Below, piece after piece: positions 63,619-64,000 of a stretch of 64,000 nt of DNA. How positions within the stretch are numbered: position 1 is the first letter of the stretch; every line of letters begins with the position of its first letter. The notes under the pieces are model-generated. The model did not search any database, was not told the origin of the DNA, and saw only the letters and a program-made list of their open reading frames with translations. The DNA lies in contig JAGBEH010000001.1 in assembly GCA_017937125.1 (NCBI GenBank), positions 620,001 to 684,000 of the forward strand, written 5' to 3'. Source of the stretch: Alistipes sp. (GTDB lineage Bacteria > Bacteroidota > Bacteroidia > Bacteroidales > Rikenellaceae). The position numbers and the translations under genes are program-made.

Positions 63619-64000
63619 GTGAAAACTTTGATTTCTACTTTGGCTTTGTCTCTTGCTTTGTGCGGCATTAGCGATGCCGTGGCACAGAATGCGAGACCCG
63701 TGTCGAAACCTGCATCCGATACGGTATTGCTGTCGCAGAGCCGCGACGGCGATTATATGGTTCGCAGGTATCTTGTAAAGAGCAACGGCGGCTGCAATTC
63801 CGATTTCGCCGTGCGTTACAGGATAAATCTGTCTACTATGTCGCCATCGTTGTCGGACAACGGTGTCGAACTTTCGGCCCTGAATGCATTTATCGATTCG
63901 TTGGCGACGGATTCGATGATGCACGTGCGTTCGGTGACGATCACCGGATATGCTTCTCCGGACGGTACGGAGACCGCGAATATGAAACTCGCGCACGCCC
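63619..64000 (+). CDS. Secreted OmpA-like protein, N-terminal part (3' end outside window)
   Basis: The frame runs open to the last base. A GTG at 63619 is the only start after an in-frame stop at 63604. It gives a signal peptide (KTLISTLALSLALCGISDAVAQ) and a mature part with FAVRYRINLSTMSPSLSDN and, near residue 110, VTITGYASPDGTETANMKLA. The last motif resembles the OmpA-like domain start (GYASPEG...N..LA) found in Bacteroidales outer-membrane and fimbria-associated proteins. It may bind peptidoglycan or belong to a surface-structure operon that continues beyond the window. Confidence 0.7.
   Translation, partial: MKTLISTLALSLALCGISDAVAQNARPVSKPASDTVLLSQSRDGDYMVRRYLVKSNGGCNSDFAVRYRINLSTMSPSLSDNGVELSALNAFIDSLATDSMMHVRSVTITGYASPDGTETANMKLAHA

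Overview
The window is a chromosomal segment of a member of the Bacteroidota, most likely the order Bacteroidales. The evidence is the promoter grammar (-7 boxes of the form TAnnTTTG, in the best cases with a TTTG about 19 bases upstream), start codons without clear Shine-Dalgarno sequences, families largely confined to this phylum (DUF4199, DUF4293, DUF4251, DUF4919, DUF5606, DUF5689, BACON domains, TonB-dependent receptors ending in an aromatic residue), surface-type lipoproteins with acidic residues right after the lipidated Cys, and a complete Na+-translocating NADH:quinone reductase. Base composition, by eye somewhat above 50% GC, fits an Alistipes-like member of the Rikenellaceae, but that placement is inference. 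No phage, insertion sequence, CRISPR array, tRNA or rRNA was seen. This is mostly core genome with some accessory surface functions.

Layout. 1-3.6 kb: end of gyrA, a TPR protein, and a pseudouridine synthase with a long disordered N-terminus. 3.7-10.5 kb: a MATE exporter facing a ligA-dapA-DUF4919-clostripain lipoprotein operon. 10.6-14.3 kb: a small acidic protein, the SRP RNA gene (ffs, minus strand) divergent from mltG, then a DUF4199-GT2-DUF4293 membrane/glycosyl-transfer cluster. 14.4-22.7 kb: a leftward surface locus of a DUF5689 lipoprotein, a TonB-dependent receptor, two secreted nucleases and a BACON/OB-fold lipoprotein, read here as a candidate extracellular nucleic-acid acquisition system. 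23.2-27.1 kb: M16 protease, YozG-like regulator and DUF2975 protein. 27.3-31.8 kb: acyl-ACP thioesterase, ferritin-like protein, DsbD and a glycosyltransferase. 31.9-34.2 kb: D-2-hydroxyacid dehydrogenase, tcdA and a compact TatD, leftward. 34.4-40.3 kb: nqrABCDEF, with a rubredoxin-like domain fused to NqrC. 40.5-44.4 kb: methylglyoxal synthase, a methyltransferase/CvfB pair, a nitrilase-family amidase and a TauE/SafE permease. 44.4-49.2 kb: a 73-bp tandem repeat whose last copy supplies the promoter of ispF-pepD-receptor. 49.3-54.6 kb: DUF5606, uvrA, nitroreductase and two DUF4251 proteins. 54.8-58.6 kb: a lamin-tail lipoprotein, serB and two DUF5689 lipoproteins. 58.7-64 kb: obgE, a small lipoprotein, dusB, argS and the start of a secreted OmpA-like protein.

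The observations I rate highest are the rubredoxin-NqrC fusion, a very strong depletion of the tetranucleotide CATG across the whole window (about ten occurrences found by eye), the nuclease/receptor locus with dispersed paralogues elsewhere in the window, and the repeat array made of promoter-like units upstream of ispF.
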